DNA of 64,000 nt from Halobacteriovoraceae bacterium (GTDB lineage: Bacteria; Bdellovibrionota; Bacteriovoracia; Bacteriovoracales; Bacteriovoracaceae). Shown here in pieces: positions 33,816 to 42,127 of the stretch. The notes beneath the pieces are model-generated. The model did no database searches. It was not told the DNA's origin and saw nothing but the letters and a program-made list of their open reading frames with translations. The stretch lies in the NCBI GenBank assembly GCA_020635115.1, contig JACKAK010000004.1, positions 365,460 to 429,459 of the forward strand. Direction: 5' to 3'. Made by a program: the position numbers and the translations under genes. Within the stretch, counting starts at the first letter, position 1. Each line of letters opens with the position of its first letter.

Positions 33816-33929
33816 TTAGGTTGCTGCCCAAAGAGAAGCAACTGTTTCACCTGCTGTTTCTTCTTCTACATTGATTACCAAATCAACTACATTTTCTTGA
33901 TCATCAGGTTTAATTTCTAGATTTGACAT
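33816..33929 (-). CDS. RiPP precursor peptide, 37 residues
   Basis: A gene too short for standard ORF lists. ATG 33929 has GGAG 6 bases upstream (a preceding ATG at 33932 is too close). The peptide begins MSNLEIKPDDQENVVDLVI, continues NVEEETAGETVASLWAAT and stops with TAA. The first 25 or so residues are acidic and leader-like; the end TAGETVASLWAAT holds the only aromatic residue (Trp 34) and small residues, a plausible core. There is no Cys, so sulfur-to-alpha-carbon links are excluded; Trp-based cyclophane, Thr/Ala modification or epimerisation remain possible. It is directly upstream of the SPASM maturase and between two hairpins. Confidence 0.8.
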   Translation of the reverse strand: MSNLEIKPDDQENVVDLVINVEEETAGETVASLWAAT

Positions 33930-33944
33930 CATAAACTCCAATAT

Positions 33945-33968
33945 AAAAAAGAGCGTGATTGCTCTTTT
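33945..33968 (-). terminator. Intrinsic terminator/attenuator before the precursor gene
   Basis: Read on the minus strand, AAAAGAGC and GCTCTTTT form an 8-bp stem around AATCAC, followed by six T. It ends 15 bases before the precursor ATG and just before its ribosome binding site. Either it ends the upstream gene's transcript or it controls read-through into the precursor; a promoter between hairpin and start would be too short to fit. Confidence 0.65.
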
Positions 33969-34088
33969 AATGAATTGAATTCTATGTTTTCAATGTTGAT
34001 ATTGGAACAAATCTTGGCAAATAATTCATTTTTGAAATATTTGTGATTAAAGGCCACGGAGTAAATAAAAATAATTTTTATAATCTAT

Positions 34089-34724
34089 TTAAATATTTGA
34101 GTTGCCAGTATTATCTTTGTATTGGCCTGTTTTGATAAACCACTGACAAAAATCGAAAAGATTTCCACCAATTTCATATAGAACTTTTAGTCCAATAGCA
34201 AATTTTAAGAAAAATAAGTCATTACTTCTTTCATAAATTTGTATGGAGTGCTCATGTAAATTTTCAATTGATTGTACATTAGAAAATAAGTCAGGAGAAT
34301 GCTTTTCAATATTGCTTAGAAAAAGTTTATTATCCATTCCACTCAAAATACCTGCTTCGAAATTTATTAAAAAAGCTACTTTTTGTTTTTCTTGTTCTGA
34401 TGAAATAGAAAACATAAAATTATGAGTATTCAAAATGCCATTTATAGATTCATCACTGTAAGCACCGTACAATTCTATATTCAGAAAAATCAATTTTAAA
34501 ATCTCTGCTTCTCTGAAGGAAAATTGTTCAAAATATTTTAAGCAAATTTCTCTAACTTCATCATAATTACTTGAGCTTATTTTAGGAATATTGAAATTTT
34601 TGAAAGTTTTCAAATATTTTTTATGCTCTGATATTCGTTCCATTGCATTCTTGAATGCGATTCCTGCAGATATGGAAAGTTGAAGCAATTTTATGACAAA
34701 TTCAAATTCATCTCTAAGATTCAT
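34089..34724 (-). CDS. Unknown helical protein at the head of the RiPP locus
   Basis: A 211-residue protein, almost wholly alpha-helical, without signal peptide or Cys cluster. It begins MNLRDEFEFVIKLLQLS and contains YFEQFSFREAEILKLIFL near residue 70 and an aromatic end (LFDFCQWFIKTGQY). AGGAG precedes ATG 34724. It lies 156 bases upstream of the precursor on the same strand and may be a partner, regulator or peptide-binding protein of the pathway. I do not recognise the family. Confidence 0.5.
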   Translation of the reverse strand: MNLRDEFEFVIKLLQLSISAGIAFKNAMERISEHKKYLKTFKNFNIPKISSSNYDEVREICLKYFEQFSFREAEILKLIFLNIELYGAYSDESINGILNTHNFMFSISSEQEKQKVAFLINFEAGILSGMDNKLFLSNIEKHSPDLFSNVQSIENLHEHSIQIYERSNDLFFLKFAIGLKVLYEIGGNLFDFCQWFIKTGQYKDNTGNSNI

Positions 34725-34954
34725 AATAACTCCTAAATGATATATAAGTTATCTGAATATTAGACTTGTGTATATCATAAAAAAGCAATCAGAATAGTAT
34801 TACAAAACTTCAGTCACTTTCTTATTTTTCTTGAAGGTATATTAAAATAAGTAAATTTATGATCGCGTATGCTAGATAAGATGTAATAATTTACAATAAC
34901 TAATATTTTTATCCGTGTCAGATACACAGGTTACAATTTTAAAATTATTGTTAA

Positions 34955-35890
34955 TCAAATTTTTCCTAGAGCTAAAAATTCTTTTCGGTGATAGGGGAGT
35001 TGTAAAAAATCAATTTCAGTGCAGCCTATTTTCTTCAATAAAGATCTATATAATTCTAAATCTTCAAGCATTGATGCATTCGTTGTCTTAATCGTAATAA
35101 ATACCCATTTCAATTTTTTAAGATATTTTGATATTCTTATACATTCTTTTAACACAAATTTAGGATTTAAATTCATGTCTGAAATTAAGATTTCAATGTT
35201 GTTATTGCTGTCTTGTTTATATTCTTGAACAGATAAATTAAAAAAATGAAAGTCTTTGTTTTCTAAAATTTGGGCATTCATTTTTCCAGGATCGACTCCG
35301 AAAACCTTGAATCTATTTTCTAATAGATACTGGGATATTCCTCCTGGCACACAACCAAGTTCTAAAACTTCAGATGGCCGAATTTTTCCCACAAGAGAAA
35401 AGGCATCGGCCGCTTTATAATAGGCCCTAGAAATAAGGTCATCTCGAAATACATGAAATGATCTGTTTATCGGTGATTTCCATTTGTCTAAAAGCCTTTT
35501 TCCTACAAAAATTTCATCAAATTGCGTTCTTATAAAATCAAATTGGATATTAGAGTTAGGGTTCCGTTTTTTATCGTTTGCATACCACGGCGATAGTGTT
35601 TGTAATTCATCTAATTGAAAGAAATTTATATGAAATTCTTCACCAATACTTTCTATCATTTCATTCAGTTCTGATAATTTGATTCTTTTGAGCGTTTCAC
35701 CATATGTCGTAGCATAGATAATTTCTTTTCTTGCCAATTCATCAATTGGAAATTGTTCGCCAAAATTTTTAAAAGTACAAAAACCTTTTCTTGAATATGA
35801 AAAGTTCCAATTGGGATATTTAATGGCCAGTTCACTTTTTAAAAATGATTCATTTCCTGGAATCGTTAAAAAATACAAATATTGATTCAT
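34955..35890 (-). CDS. FtsJ/RlmM-like SAM-dependent methyltransferase
   Basis: A 311-residue protein. The first 90 or so residues look like a THUMP-type RNA-binding region (YLYFLTIPGNESFLKSEL). The catalytic domain starts with SRAYYKAADAFSLVGK (the Lys of the K-D-K-E tetrad), then the SAM loop VLELGCVPGGISQYLLE, VFGVDPGKM, ILISDMNLNP (Asp), and WVFITIKTT (second Lys). This is the layout of 23S rRNA C2498 ribose 2'-O-methyltransferase RlmM, although it is somewhat shorter. It is transcribed towards the RiPP genes with a 230-base gap; an RNA role is more likely than peptide methylation. Confidence 0.7.
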   Translation of the reverse strand: MNQYLYFLTIPGNESFLKSELAIKYPNWNFSYSRKGFCTFKNFGEQFPIDELARKEIIYATTYGETLKRIKLSELNEMIESIGEEFHINFFQLDELQTLSPWYANDKKRNPNSNIQFDFIRTQFDEIFVGKRLLDKWKSPINRSFHVFRDDLISRAYYKAADAFSLVGKIRPSEVLELGCVPGGISQYLLENRFKVFGVDPGKMNAQILENKDFHFFNLSVQEYKQDSNNNIEILISDMNLNPKFVLKECIRISKYLKKLKWVFITIKTTNASMLEDLELYRSLLKKIGCTEIDFLQLPYHRKEFLALGKI

Positions 35891-36014
35891 ATTTAAACCT
35901 GTTCAATGTATAAAGTTTAAAACTATTTATGGAGAACTAACTCAATATGAGTCAAAAATCATATGTTTTTTTCTTAATGAGTAGTTTAATCTATTTATAT
36001 GTTTAAATTTATAT

Positions 36015-36641
36015 ATGGAACTAAATAAAATTCATGACTCAATAGATTTATGGAAAAAAGGTCGCCTTGAATCGTCAGATTTGGCAGTGCACTTTTTTAC
36101 GACGTACCACTCGTTAAAATATCCAAACAAAAAACTTCAAGATCTCATCAAAAATAATGAATATGAAACTGCCTTAAAGAATATAGTTTTCAAAAAAGTT
36201 AAAGAGAAGGCATTTCACTCATTGCTCAAATGGAATTCCAATAAGTGGAGCTTTAAGCTACTGGAGTATATACCACATCCCTATGAAGTCCTAAATTTTC
36301 AATGCAATGGAATTAGACCAGTTAGTCTTATTTCTCAGGTCAAACTCCTCCCCATCTTGCATAAAAAGGATTGTTTAGAATTCTTTTTACACGATTTGGA
36401 ACATGGATACATGTTTTTTCATAATAGTGAACTTAAAAATATGCAGATTGATTTTTTTAAAAATATTGCTAAATCTTTAGAAAGCAATCTATGGGATGAT
36501 TATCTTAAAGATAAGGTCTTTAAAGAAAAATTTTATTATCTTATTAGTGACATGAATACACACAAAGAACATTACCGCTTTTACCTCAAAGCTATTATTG
36601 AAAAAAATGATTTTGATCGATTTGAATTTCTTTTTGAGTAA
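36015..36641 (+). CDS. Hypothetical protein with a HDLEHG motif
   Basis: A 208-residue, mainly helical cytoplasmic protein. Residues 123-135 contain FFLHDLEHGYMFF, a His-Asp-x-x-His pattern that could bind a metal (as in HD or ferritin-like folds), and a later helix ends in HKEHYRFYL. No family is recognised. Divergent from the FtsJ-like gene and convergent with the next gene; the ribosome binding site is poor. Confidence 0.5.
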   Translation: MELNKIHDSIDLWKKGRLESSDLAVHFFTTYHSLKYPNKKLQDLIKNNEYETALKNIVFKKVKEKAFHSLLKWNSNKWSFKLLEYIPHPYEVLNFQCNGIRPVSLISQVKLLPILHKKDCLEFFLHDLEHGYMFFHNSELKNMQIDFFKNIAKSLESNLWDDYLKDKVFKEKFYYLISDMNTHKEHYRFYLKAIIEKNDFDRFEFLFE

Positions 36642-36669
36642 TATATTTTTATTCGATAAATGCTAACAA

Positions 36670-37857
36670 CTAATTTATTATATAAGAGTATCTATTTGAA
36701 TTCTTTTCAATTAAATCAATGAGTCCGTTTTTTGTGGCATCTATTAGAAATCTTTTTGTTACAATAAAAGTGTAACTATTTTGTGGCGTTTCAATGATGA
36801 TTTTACCATAAACTTTGTCTCCTTCCATTCCAAGAATACTGATAAAAAAACAATCTTCTGACAGATTTTTCAATGTTGTTTTTATAGATGTTCCATAAAC
36901 TGCAAAAGAGTTATCCAATTCCTTGTCTTTAAATACTTCAGAAACTGTTTCTTTGCTCTGCGTCTCAGGAACACTATTATCAGTAACATCATTTAATCTT
37001 TTAATCTCTTTTTGATGAATTTCTAAGTCTTTAAGAAGAGTATTTGTATTTTTCGACATTGCTTTTATTATTTGGGATATATCACAGGGAAAGTCTTTGA
37101 GATCAAAAAGATCATCAATTAAATAGGTACATTTACTTTTATTTGAAATGAATTCATCTACTAAATTTAAATTCTTGTCATTAATAATATCTTCAATTTC
37201 ATTTGAATTTATTTTATCGCCCTCTAAACTATCGTATAGATTTCTATTCTCAGAGGATATTGAAACTTCGTCATTGATCGATGCATACAATTTCTCCCTC
37301 AAGTTATCCAAACCCTCAAAAAAGCTGCTTCCATCATCACAGTAAAACTTTTCTTTGATCGCCAGAAAGTCTGTTTCAGCAATATCAATATTGCTTAACT
37401 TGTTTTTCAAATAAAATTCTTTTGGAAAATCAAATTGATCGACTCCTTGAGTATCTTCTCTATTAATAGTATTTTCAACTTCCATTTTCTTTTGTTTCAG
37501 TATTTCACAAGCATCTTTAATAATTTCATCTTGCTTTGAACTTAAAAATGTTTGTAGAACGATATTGCTGTCGTGTTTAAGATAGAGATTTCTTAATATG
37601 CGATTGCGAGTATACTCATCTGGTGATTTGTTCTTTGCATAGTCATAAAGCCATTCAATATCAGCATACGATAGGGTTTCTAATTTTTTGAGCCTAATTT
37701 CTATTTGATCTGCATCAATTGCTTTATTGGATTGAAAAAAATCATTTTTATTATTTTCTATTACAGATGAATGAGGTAATGAACTAACTTCAGTCAGATT
37801 CGCAAAAGCTTTAAAAATATAGAGTATAAAAAATATAAATTTCATCTGTTTACGCAT
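36670..37857 (-). CDS. Hypothetical exported protein
   Basis: About 395 residues from ATG 37857 (ATG 37845 is also possible). A signal peptide is visible (MKFIFFILYIFKAFA). The mature part is acidic and helical with Asn/Asp-rich stretches (EIEDIINDKN), a few Cys, and ends in a beta-rich domain (FAVYGTSIKTTL, KVYGKIIIETP, SYTFIVTKRFL). No family is recognised. In this lineage many such proteins are periplasmic or surface components. Transcribed alone. Confidence 0.5.
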   Translation of the reverse strand: MRKQMKFIFFILYIFKAFANLTEVSSLPHSSVIENNKNDFFQSNKAIDADQIEIRLKKLETLSYADIEWLYDYAKNKSPDEYTRNRILRNLYLKHDSNIVLQTFLSSKQDEIIKDACEILKQKKMEVENTINREDTQGVDQFDFPKEFYLKNKLSNIDIAETDFLAIKEKFYCDDGSSFFEGLDNLREKLYASINDEVSISSENRNLYDSLEGDKINSNEIEDIINDKNLNLVDEFISNKSKCTYLIDDLFDLKDFPCDISQIIKAMSKNTNTLLKDLEIHQKEIKRLNDVTDNSVPETQSKETVSEVFKDKELDNSFAVYGTSIKTTLKNLSEDCFFISILGMEGDKVYGKIIIETPQNSYTFIVTKRFLIDATKNGLIDLIEKNSNRYSYIIN

Positions 37858-38160
37858 CGGAAACTTATTGAAAAGATACAACTTTAAAATGATATTTAAA
37901 GTTATTTTCCAATTTGATGACTATAACCAAGCAAAACACATTGTTTTTTAATATGATTGCTCATTACAGAAAATGTCTAAAATTACAAAAATAATAATTC
38001 TGATTGAGTAAACAATATCAGATTCTATGATGTTGTGAGGTCATCTTATCTTAATATGCTACCAAAATACTAGAGAAGATAGAGCATTGACATTTTTAGA
38101 AATGATGCCACTTTAAGATTAGGTTTTTTAGAATCCCAGATTCATAAATTGGAGCTTTAT

Positions 38161-38586
38161 ATGGAAAAAACGATGACTGTCTGTTCAAATTGTTCAAGTT
38201 TAAACAATGTCGATACAAACAAGGCATTAGAAAAAAGTGCAACTTGCGGAAAATGTGGATCTGACTTAAAAATGCACTCGTTAGTCTCTGAGGTAAACGG
38301 TCAAGATTTGCAACGTATTCTAGACAATGCAAAAAAACCAGTCATCGTTGACTTTTGGGCCAGCTGGTGTGGCCCTTGCAAAATGTATGGCCCAGAGTTT
38401 GAAAAAGCTTCGATTTTAAACAAGCAAGCAATATTTTTGAAAGTTAATACAGAAGAAAACCAGAGACTTAGTCAGGAGTTAGGAATTAGAGGAATACCTG
38501 CTACAATAGTTTTTAAAAATGGTAAAGAATATCGCAGACAGGCCGGTGCACTTGAGGCATCGATGATTGGTAAACTGATTAAGTGA
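38161..38586 (+). CDS. trxC: Thioredoxin 2 (TrxC-like)
   Basis: About 141 residues; ATG 38161 is chosen because GGAG lies 6 bases upstream. An N-terminal zinc ribbon with two Cys pairs (CSNCSSLN, then CGKCG) precedes the thioredoxin fold with active site WASWCGPCKMYGPEF and the cis-Pro loop GIRGIPATIV. This is the TrxC type of E. coli, which reduces disulfides in the cytoplasm and is linked to oxidative stress. It precedes two YeeE/YedE genes by 92 bases, suggesting a role in sulfur or persulfide handling. Confidence 0.92.
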   Translation: MEKTMTVCSNCSSLNNVDTNKALEKSATCGKCGSDLKMHSLVSEVNGQDLQRILDNAKKPVIVDFWASWCGPCKMYGPEFEKASILNKQAIFLKVNTEENQRLSQELGIRGIPATIVFKNGKEYRRQAGALEASMIGKLIK

Positions 38587-38622
38587 AAATTTTTAATTGA
38601 AATTTAGTTTCAACATTTAACC

Positions 38623-38650
38623 TTGCAATTATTTATTATTCACTTAGCAT
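38623..38650 (+). promoter_or_regulatory. Candidate promoter for the YeeE/YedE pair
   Basis: TTGCAA (38623-38628), 16-base spacer, TAGCAT (38645-38650), ahead of AAGGAG and ATG 38678. A moderate sigma-70 match. Confidence 0.3.
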
Positions 38651-38677
38651 AGATATATATTTACTAAGGAGTAAAAA

Positions 38678-39208
38678 ATGTTCAAAAAGGAAAGTTGGAA
38701 CCCTTATCTCGCTGGAGCTTTGGCCGGTGTCGTTCTTGTCCTTTCTGTCTTAATATCTCACCACTTTTATGGGGCCTCGACAACTTTTCCAAGAGTAGGA
38801 TCAACAATTGGTAAAATTTTTGGGCTTGATATCAATCAATTTGAATATTTCACTACGAAAGAAGGAAAATATGGGCCCAATAAACTACCTGATTGGCAGT
38901 TACTTTTTCATTTTGGTATCTTCTTTGGCGCCTTGATTGCAACTTTTTTGGCCCGCAATTTTAAAATTATTCACGTCCCGTCCAAATGGTCTGAAATCTA
39001 TGGTGATTCGAAGTGGAAGAGAGCGTTGGGTGCATTTGTCGGAGGGATCATTTTAATCATCGGTGCTCGAATGGCCGGAGGATGTCCAAGTGGACATGGT
39101 CTTAGCGGTGTGGCCCAATTAGCGCTCAGTGGAATCGTTGCATTACCGTGCTTCTTTATAGGAGCAGTTTTTACATCTTCAATTATACTTAAAAAAAGAG
39201 GTCTGTAA
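38678..39208 (+). CDS. YeeE/YedE-family sulfur transporter half 1
   Basis: A 176-residue membrane protein with about four helices. The family signature GARMAGGCPSGHGLSGVAQLALSG (in part, near residue 125) contains the Cys of the thiosulfate pathway in TsuA-like proteins. Full-length TsuA has about 350 residues; here the function is split over two genes. AAGGAG precedes ATG. The stop overlaps the next start (TAATG). It likely imports thiosulfate or a related sulfur species. Confidence 0.85.
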   Translation: MFKKESWNPYLAGALAGVVLVLSVLISHHFYGASTTFPRVGSTIGKIFGLDINQFEYFTTKEGKYGPNKLPDWQLLFHFGIFFGALIATFLARNFKIIHVPSKWSEIYGDSKWKRALGAFVGGIILIIGARMAGGCPSGHGLSGVAQLALSGIVALPCFFIGAVFTSSIILKKRGL

Positions 39209-39729
39209 TGAACCTAATTTATGGATTTATCACTGGAATATTTTTTGGTTTTTTACTTTCTAAAGGTCAAGTTCTTAAATATGATCGGCAAATTGCTGCG
39301 ATGCAATTTAAAGATATGACTATATTTAAATTTATGCTCTCTTCTATAGCTGTCTCTATGGTAGGGCTGTATTTATTTAGCGATCTAGGATTTATCACAC
39401 TCAATATCAAAGGTTTTTCTTGGGGGGCGCAAGTTGTCGGAGGTCTTGTTTTTGGTATTGGATGGGGGATACTAGGTTATTGTCCAGGTACAGCAACAGG
39501 TGCCCTCGCAGAGGGACGAGTAGATGCTCTTTGGGGTATGGGCGGAATGATCACTGGTGGATTAATGTATGGATTTATCTATCCTTTAGTTAAACCCATT
39601 CTACATTTAGGAAAAGCAGGCAAATTAACTCTCTCTGATGCACTTGGACTAAATCATTGGATAGTTATTGTCTTTGCATTAGCTTTTATCGGTGGAGTTT
39701 TTTGGTTCTTTGAAAAGAAAAAAATATAG
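39208..39729 (+). CDS. YeeE/YedE-family sulfur transporter half 2
   Basis: A 173-residue membrane protein, the second half-size YeeE/YedE unit. Signature GWGILGYCPGTATGALAEGR with one Cys near residue 90. It begins at the last base of half 1, so the two are translationally coupled and probably form a heterodimer equivalent to one TsuA. The downstream gene is not in the operon. Confidence 0.85.
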   Translation: MNLIYGFITGIFFGFLLSKGQVLKYDRQIAAMQFKDMTIFKFMLSSIAVSMVGLYLFSDLGFITLNIKGFSWGAQVVGGLVFGIGWGILGYCPGTATGALAEGRVDALWGMGGMITGGLMYGFIYPLVKPILHLGKAGKLTLSDALGLNHWIVIVFALAFIGGVFWFFEKKKI

Positions 39730-39989
39730 TCTCTATCTCTATTTAATTGAAGATATACGTACCTAAAAATTTATTTATTAGTTGTAATTATTCGAAAATA
39801 TTTATAGCTGTTCTAATCAATTTTTCTATATAGGTTAATTATTTTATAGTTCATACATCTGCGTTGACCAGTTGGGAGCTGCCTGCACTAGTTGTGAGTA
39901 GTTCACATTTACAAGAATAAAAAGATAAGATAAATCAATGAAGCAAAATAAATACTCAAAAGTGAAGGTGTGTTATTAAATTAAACATT

Positions 39990-41042
39990 ATGATTGATGA
40001 AAAGAAGATTAAAGAGTTTAAATACCCTGAAAATCCATCATTTGGTGCCGTTCATGTACCAGTTTGCTTGTGGTTTGATATTGGTTTTAAGGAATCTTCA
40101 CCAGAGGAAATTAACCTAACCTCTCAAACCGACTTTCTCATGTCTTGTTTTACTTCTGCCCTTCATTATGGCCAGTCAATATTTGAAGGATTGAAGGCCT
40201 ATTATACACAAGACGGAAGAATTGGGATCTTCAGACCTGATGCACATGCCAAGCGATTAAAAAAATCTGCCAAAATTATGGGAATGCCAGAAATTAATGA
40301 AGATGTAATTGAAGATTGTATCGTTAAGTTCGTTGAAACATGCAAAGATATTGTCCCCCGTGAAAAGGGGCACAGTTTGTATATTAGACCTATAATGTAT
40401 GCGAATGATCCTCTTATTAAAGTTGGAATAGGCGAAAAATATAGATTTGCGATCATGGGATCAATTGTTGGGCCCTATTTTAAATCCGGAATAAGTGGCA
40501 CAAAAATATTTTGCAACAAAGATTTTGTAAGGGCCTTCCCAAAAGGGACAGGAGAAGCAAAAACATCTGCAAACTATGCATTAAGTTTACCAGGATTAAA
40601 ACACGCTCAAAAATTAGGCTTTGAACAGGTTCTCTATCTAGATGCCATGACTAAGAAAAATATTGAAGAACTAGGTGGAATGAACTTCTTTATGATTAAA
40701 GAAAATAAAATTATCACTCCGCCATTATCTGGTACAATTTTAAGTGGAATTACTCGAGATTCGATTTTAAAAATTGCTCAATATTTAAATATTGAATTCG
40801 AAGAAAGAGTCATTCCTCTCATTGAAATTCTACAAAATGCATCAACTATAAATTTATTTGCTAGCGGAACTGCAGCAACTATTGCACCTATTTCAAAACT
40901 AGGTGTTGAGACCGGAATCACAGGTGAAGTGGATACATATAGCTTTAATTCTGGAAGTATTATAGACAAACTTTATCAAACTCTTATAGATTGTCAGCTT
41001 AACCGCAATCCTTTGAGTGAAAACTGGATTAGATTTATTTAA
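39990..41042 (+). CDS. ilvE: Branched-chain amino acid aminotransferase
   Basis: A 350-residue fold-type IV PLP enzyme, of the length of the bacterial/mitochondrial BCAT group. Conserved parts are ALHYGQSIFEGLKAY, RPDAHAKRL, GTGEAKTSANYALSL (PLP Lys), LGGMNFFMI and LSGITRDSIL. It transfers amino groups between glutamate and the keto acids of Leu, Ile and Val. No attenuator or other ilv genes are nearby; a deoxyhypusine-synthase-like gene follows after 9 bases. Confidence 0.92.
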   Translation: MIDEKKIKEFKYPENPSFGAVHVPVCLWFDIGFKESSPEEINLTSQTDFLMSCFTSALHYGQSIFEGLKAYYTQDGRIGIFRPDAHAKRLKKSAKIMGMPEINEDVIEDCIVKFVETCKDIVPREKGHSLYIRPIMYANDPLIKVGIGEKYRFAIMGSIVGPYFKSGISGTKIFCNKDFVRAFPKGTGEAKTSANYALSLPGLKHAQKLGFEQVLYLDAMTKKNIEELGGMNFFMIKENKIITPPLSGTILSGITRDSILKIAQYLNIEFEERVIPLIEILQNASTINLFASGTAATIAPISKLGVETGITGEVDTYSFNSGSIIDKLYQTLIDCQLNRNPLSENWIRFI

Positions 41043-41051
41043 GGAAACCCT

Positions 41052-42020
41052 ATGAGACCAATTTCTGATTTTATAGAAAAAAACTTCAAACACTTTAATG
41101 CGGCCTCTCTATTAGATGCTGCCAAGAGCTATAAAGTTCATGTTGAGAGTGGAAAACCAATGATGATCACTCTGGCCGGAGCTATGAGTACTGCAGAATT
41201 AGGTATTTCGTTGGCACAAATGATTAGAGAAGATAAGGTGTCAATAATTTCATGTACAGGAGCAAATCTTGAAGAAGATATTATGAATCTTGTTGCCCAT
41301 AATTCTTATAAGAGAATTCCTGGATACCGAGATTTATCTCCAGAAGATGAACAAGCACTTCTTGAAGAAGGTTTTAATCGAGTCACAGATACTTGTATTC
41401 CAGAAGAAGAAGCCTTTAGGAAATTACAACGTCATTTGCTTCAGCATTGGAATAAAGCAACCAAAGAAAATGAGCGATTCTTTCCCCATGAATTTATGTA
41501 TAAAATGCTTTTAAGCGGCGAACTCGAACAGCATTATGAAGGTGATCCAAATAACTCTTGGATGCTTGCTGCTGCCCAGAAAAATTTACCAATCATCGTT
41601 CCTGGATGGGAAGACTCAACGATTGGAAATATTTTTGCAAGCTATTGTTTAAAAGGTGAGCTTTCTGCCTCGTTAGTTAAGAGCGGAATTGAATATATGG
41701 TTTGGCTTGCAAACTGGTATCGTGAAAATTGCGGAAAAAATGGAGTTGGTTTTTTTCAAATTGGTGGTGGGATTGCTGGAGACTTCCCAATCTGTGTTGT
41801 ACCAATGCTTTCTCAAGATATGGAGGAAGAAGATATTCCGCTATGGTCTTACTTTTGTCAAATATCAGACTCGACAACGAGCTTTGGATCTTACTCTGGA
41901 GCAGTGCCAAACGAAAAAATTACTTGGGGTAAATTGGGAATCGAAACTCCCCGGTATATTATCGAGTCTGATGCAAGTATCGTTGCCCCTCTTATTTTTG
42001 CTTACGTGCTAGAAAAGTAA
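41052..42020 (+). CDS. Deoxyhypusine synthase-like protein
   Basis: A 322-residue member of the deoxyhypusine synthase family. Conserved NAD-binding and active-site segments are LAGAMSTAELG, ISCTGANLEEDIMNLV, GVGFFQIGGGIAGD, and ITWGKLGIE, whose Lys corresponds to the spermidine-accepting Lys of DHS. Bacteria lack eIF5A, so the natural product is probably a polyamine such as homospermidine, or a different acceptor; bacterial homologues of this type exist widely. GGA precedes ATG. Probably co-transcribed with ilvE. Confidence 0.88.
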   Translation: MRPISDFIEKNFKHFNAASLLDAAKSYKVHVESGKPMMITLAGAMSTAELGISLAQMIREDKVSIISCTGANLEEDIMNLVAHNSYKRIPGYRDLSPEDEQALLEEGFNRVTDTCIPEEEAFRKLQRHLLQHWNKATKENERFFPHEFMYKMLLSGELEQHYEGDPNNSWMLAAAQKNLPIIVPGWEDSTIGNIFASYCLKGELSASLVKSGIEYMVWLANWYRENCGKNGVGFFQIGGGIAGDFPICVVPMLSQDMEEEDIPLWSYFCQISDSTTSFGSYSGAVPNEKITWGKLGIETPRYIIESDASIVAPLIFAYVLEK

Positions 42021-42127
42021 TATTTTTTGTAAAACATTAATGCATTTTGAAAAGATATAGTTCAAAATAAACTCTACTTTTGTTGGTAGAAGTAGGGTTT
42101 ATAGTCTTATTAATGTAAGGAAAGTAA

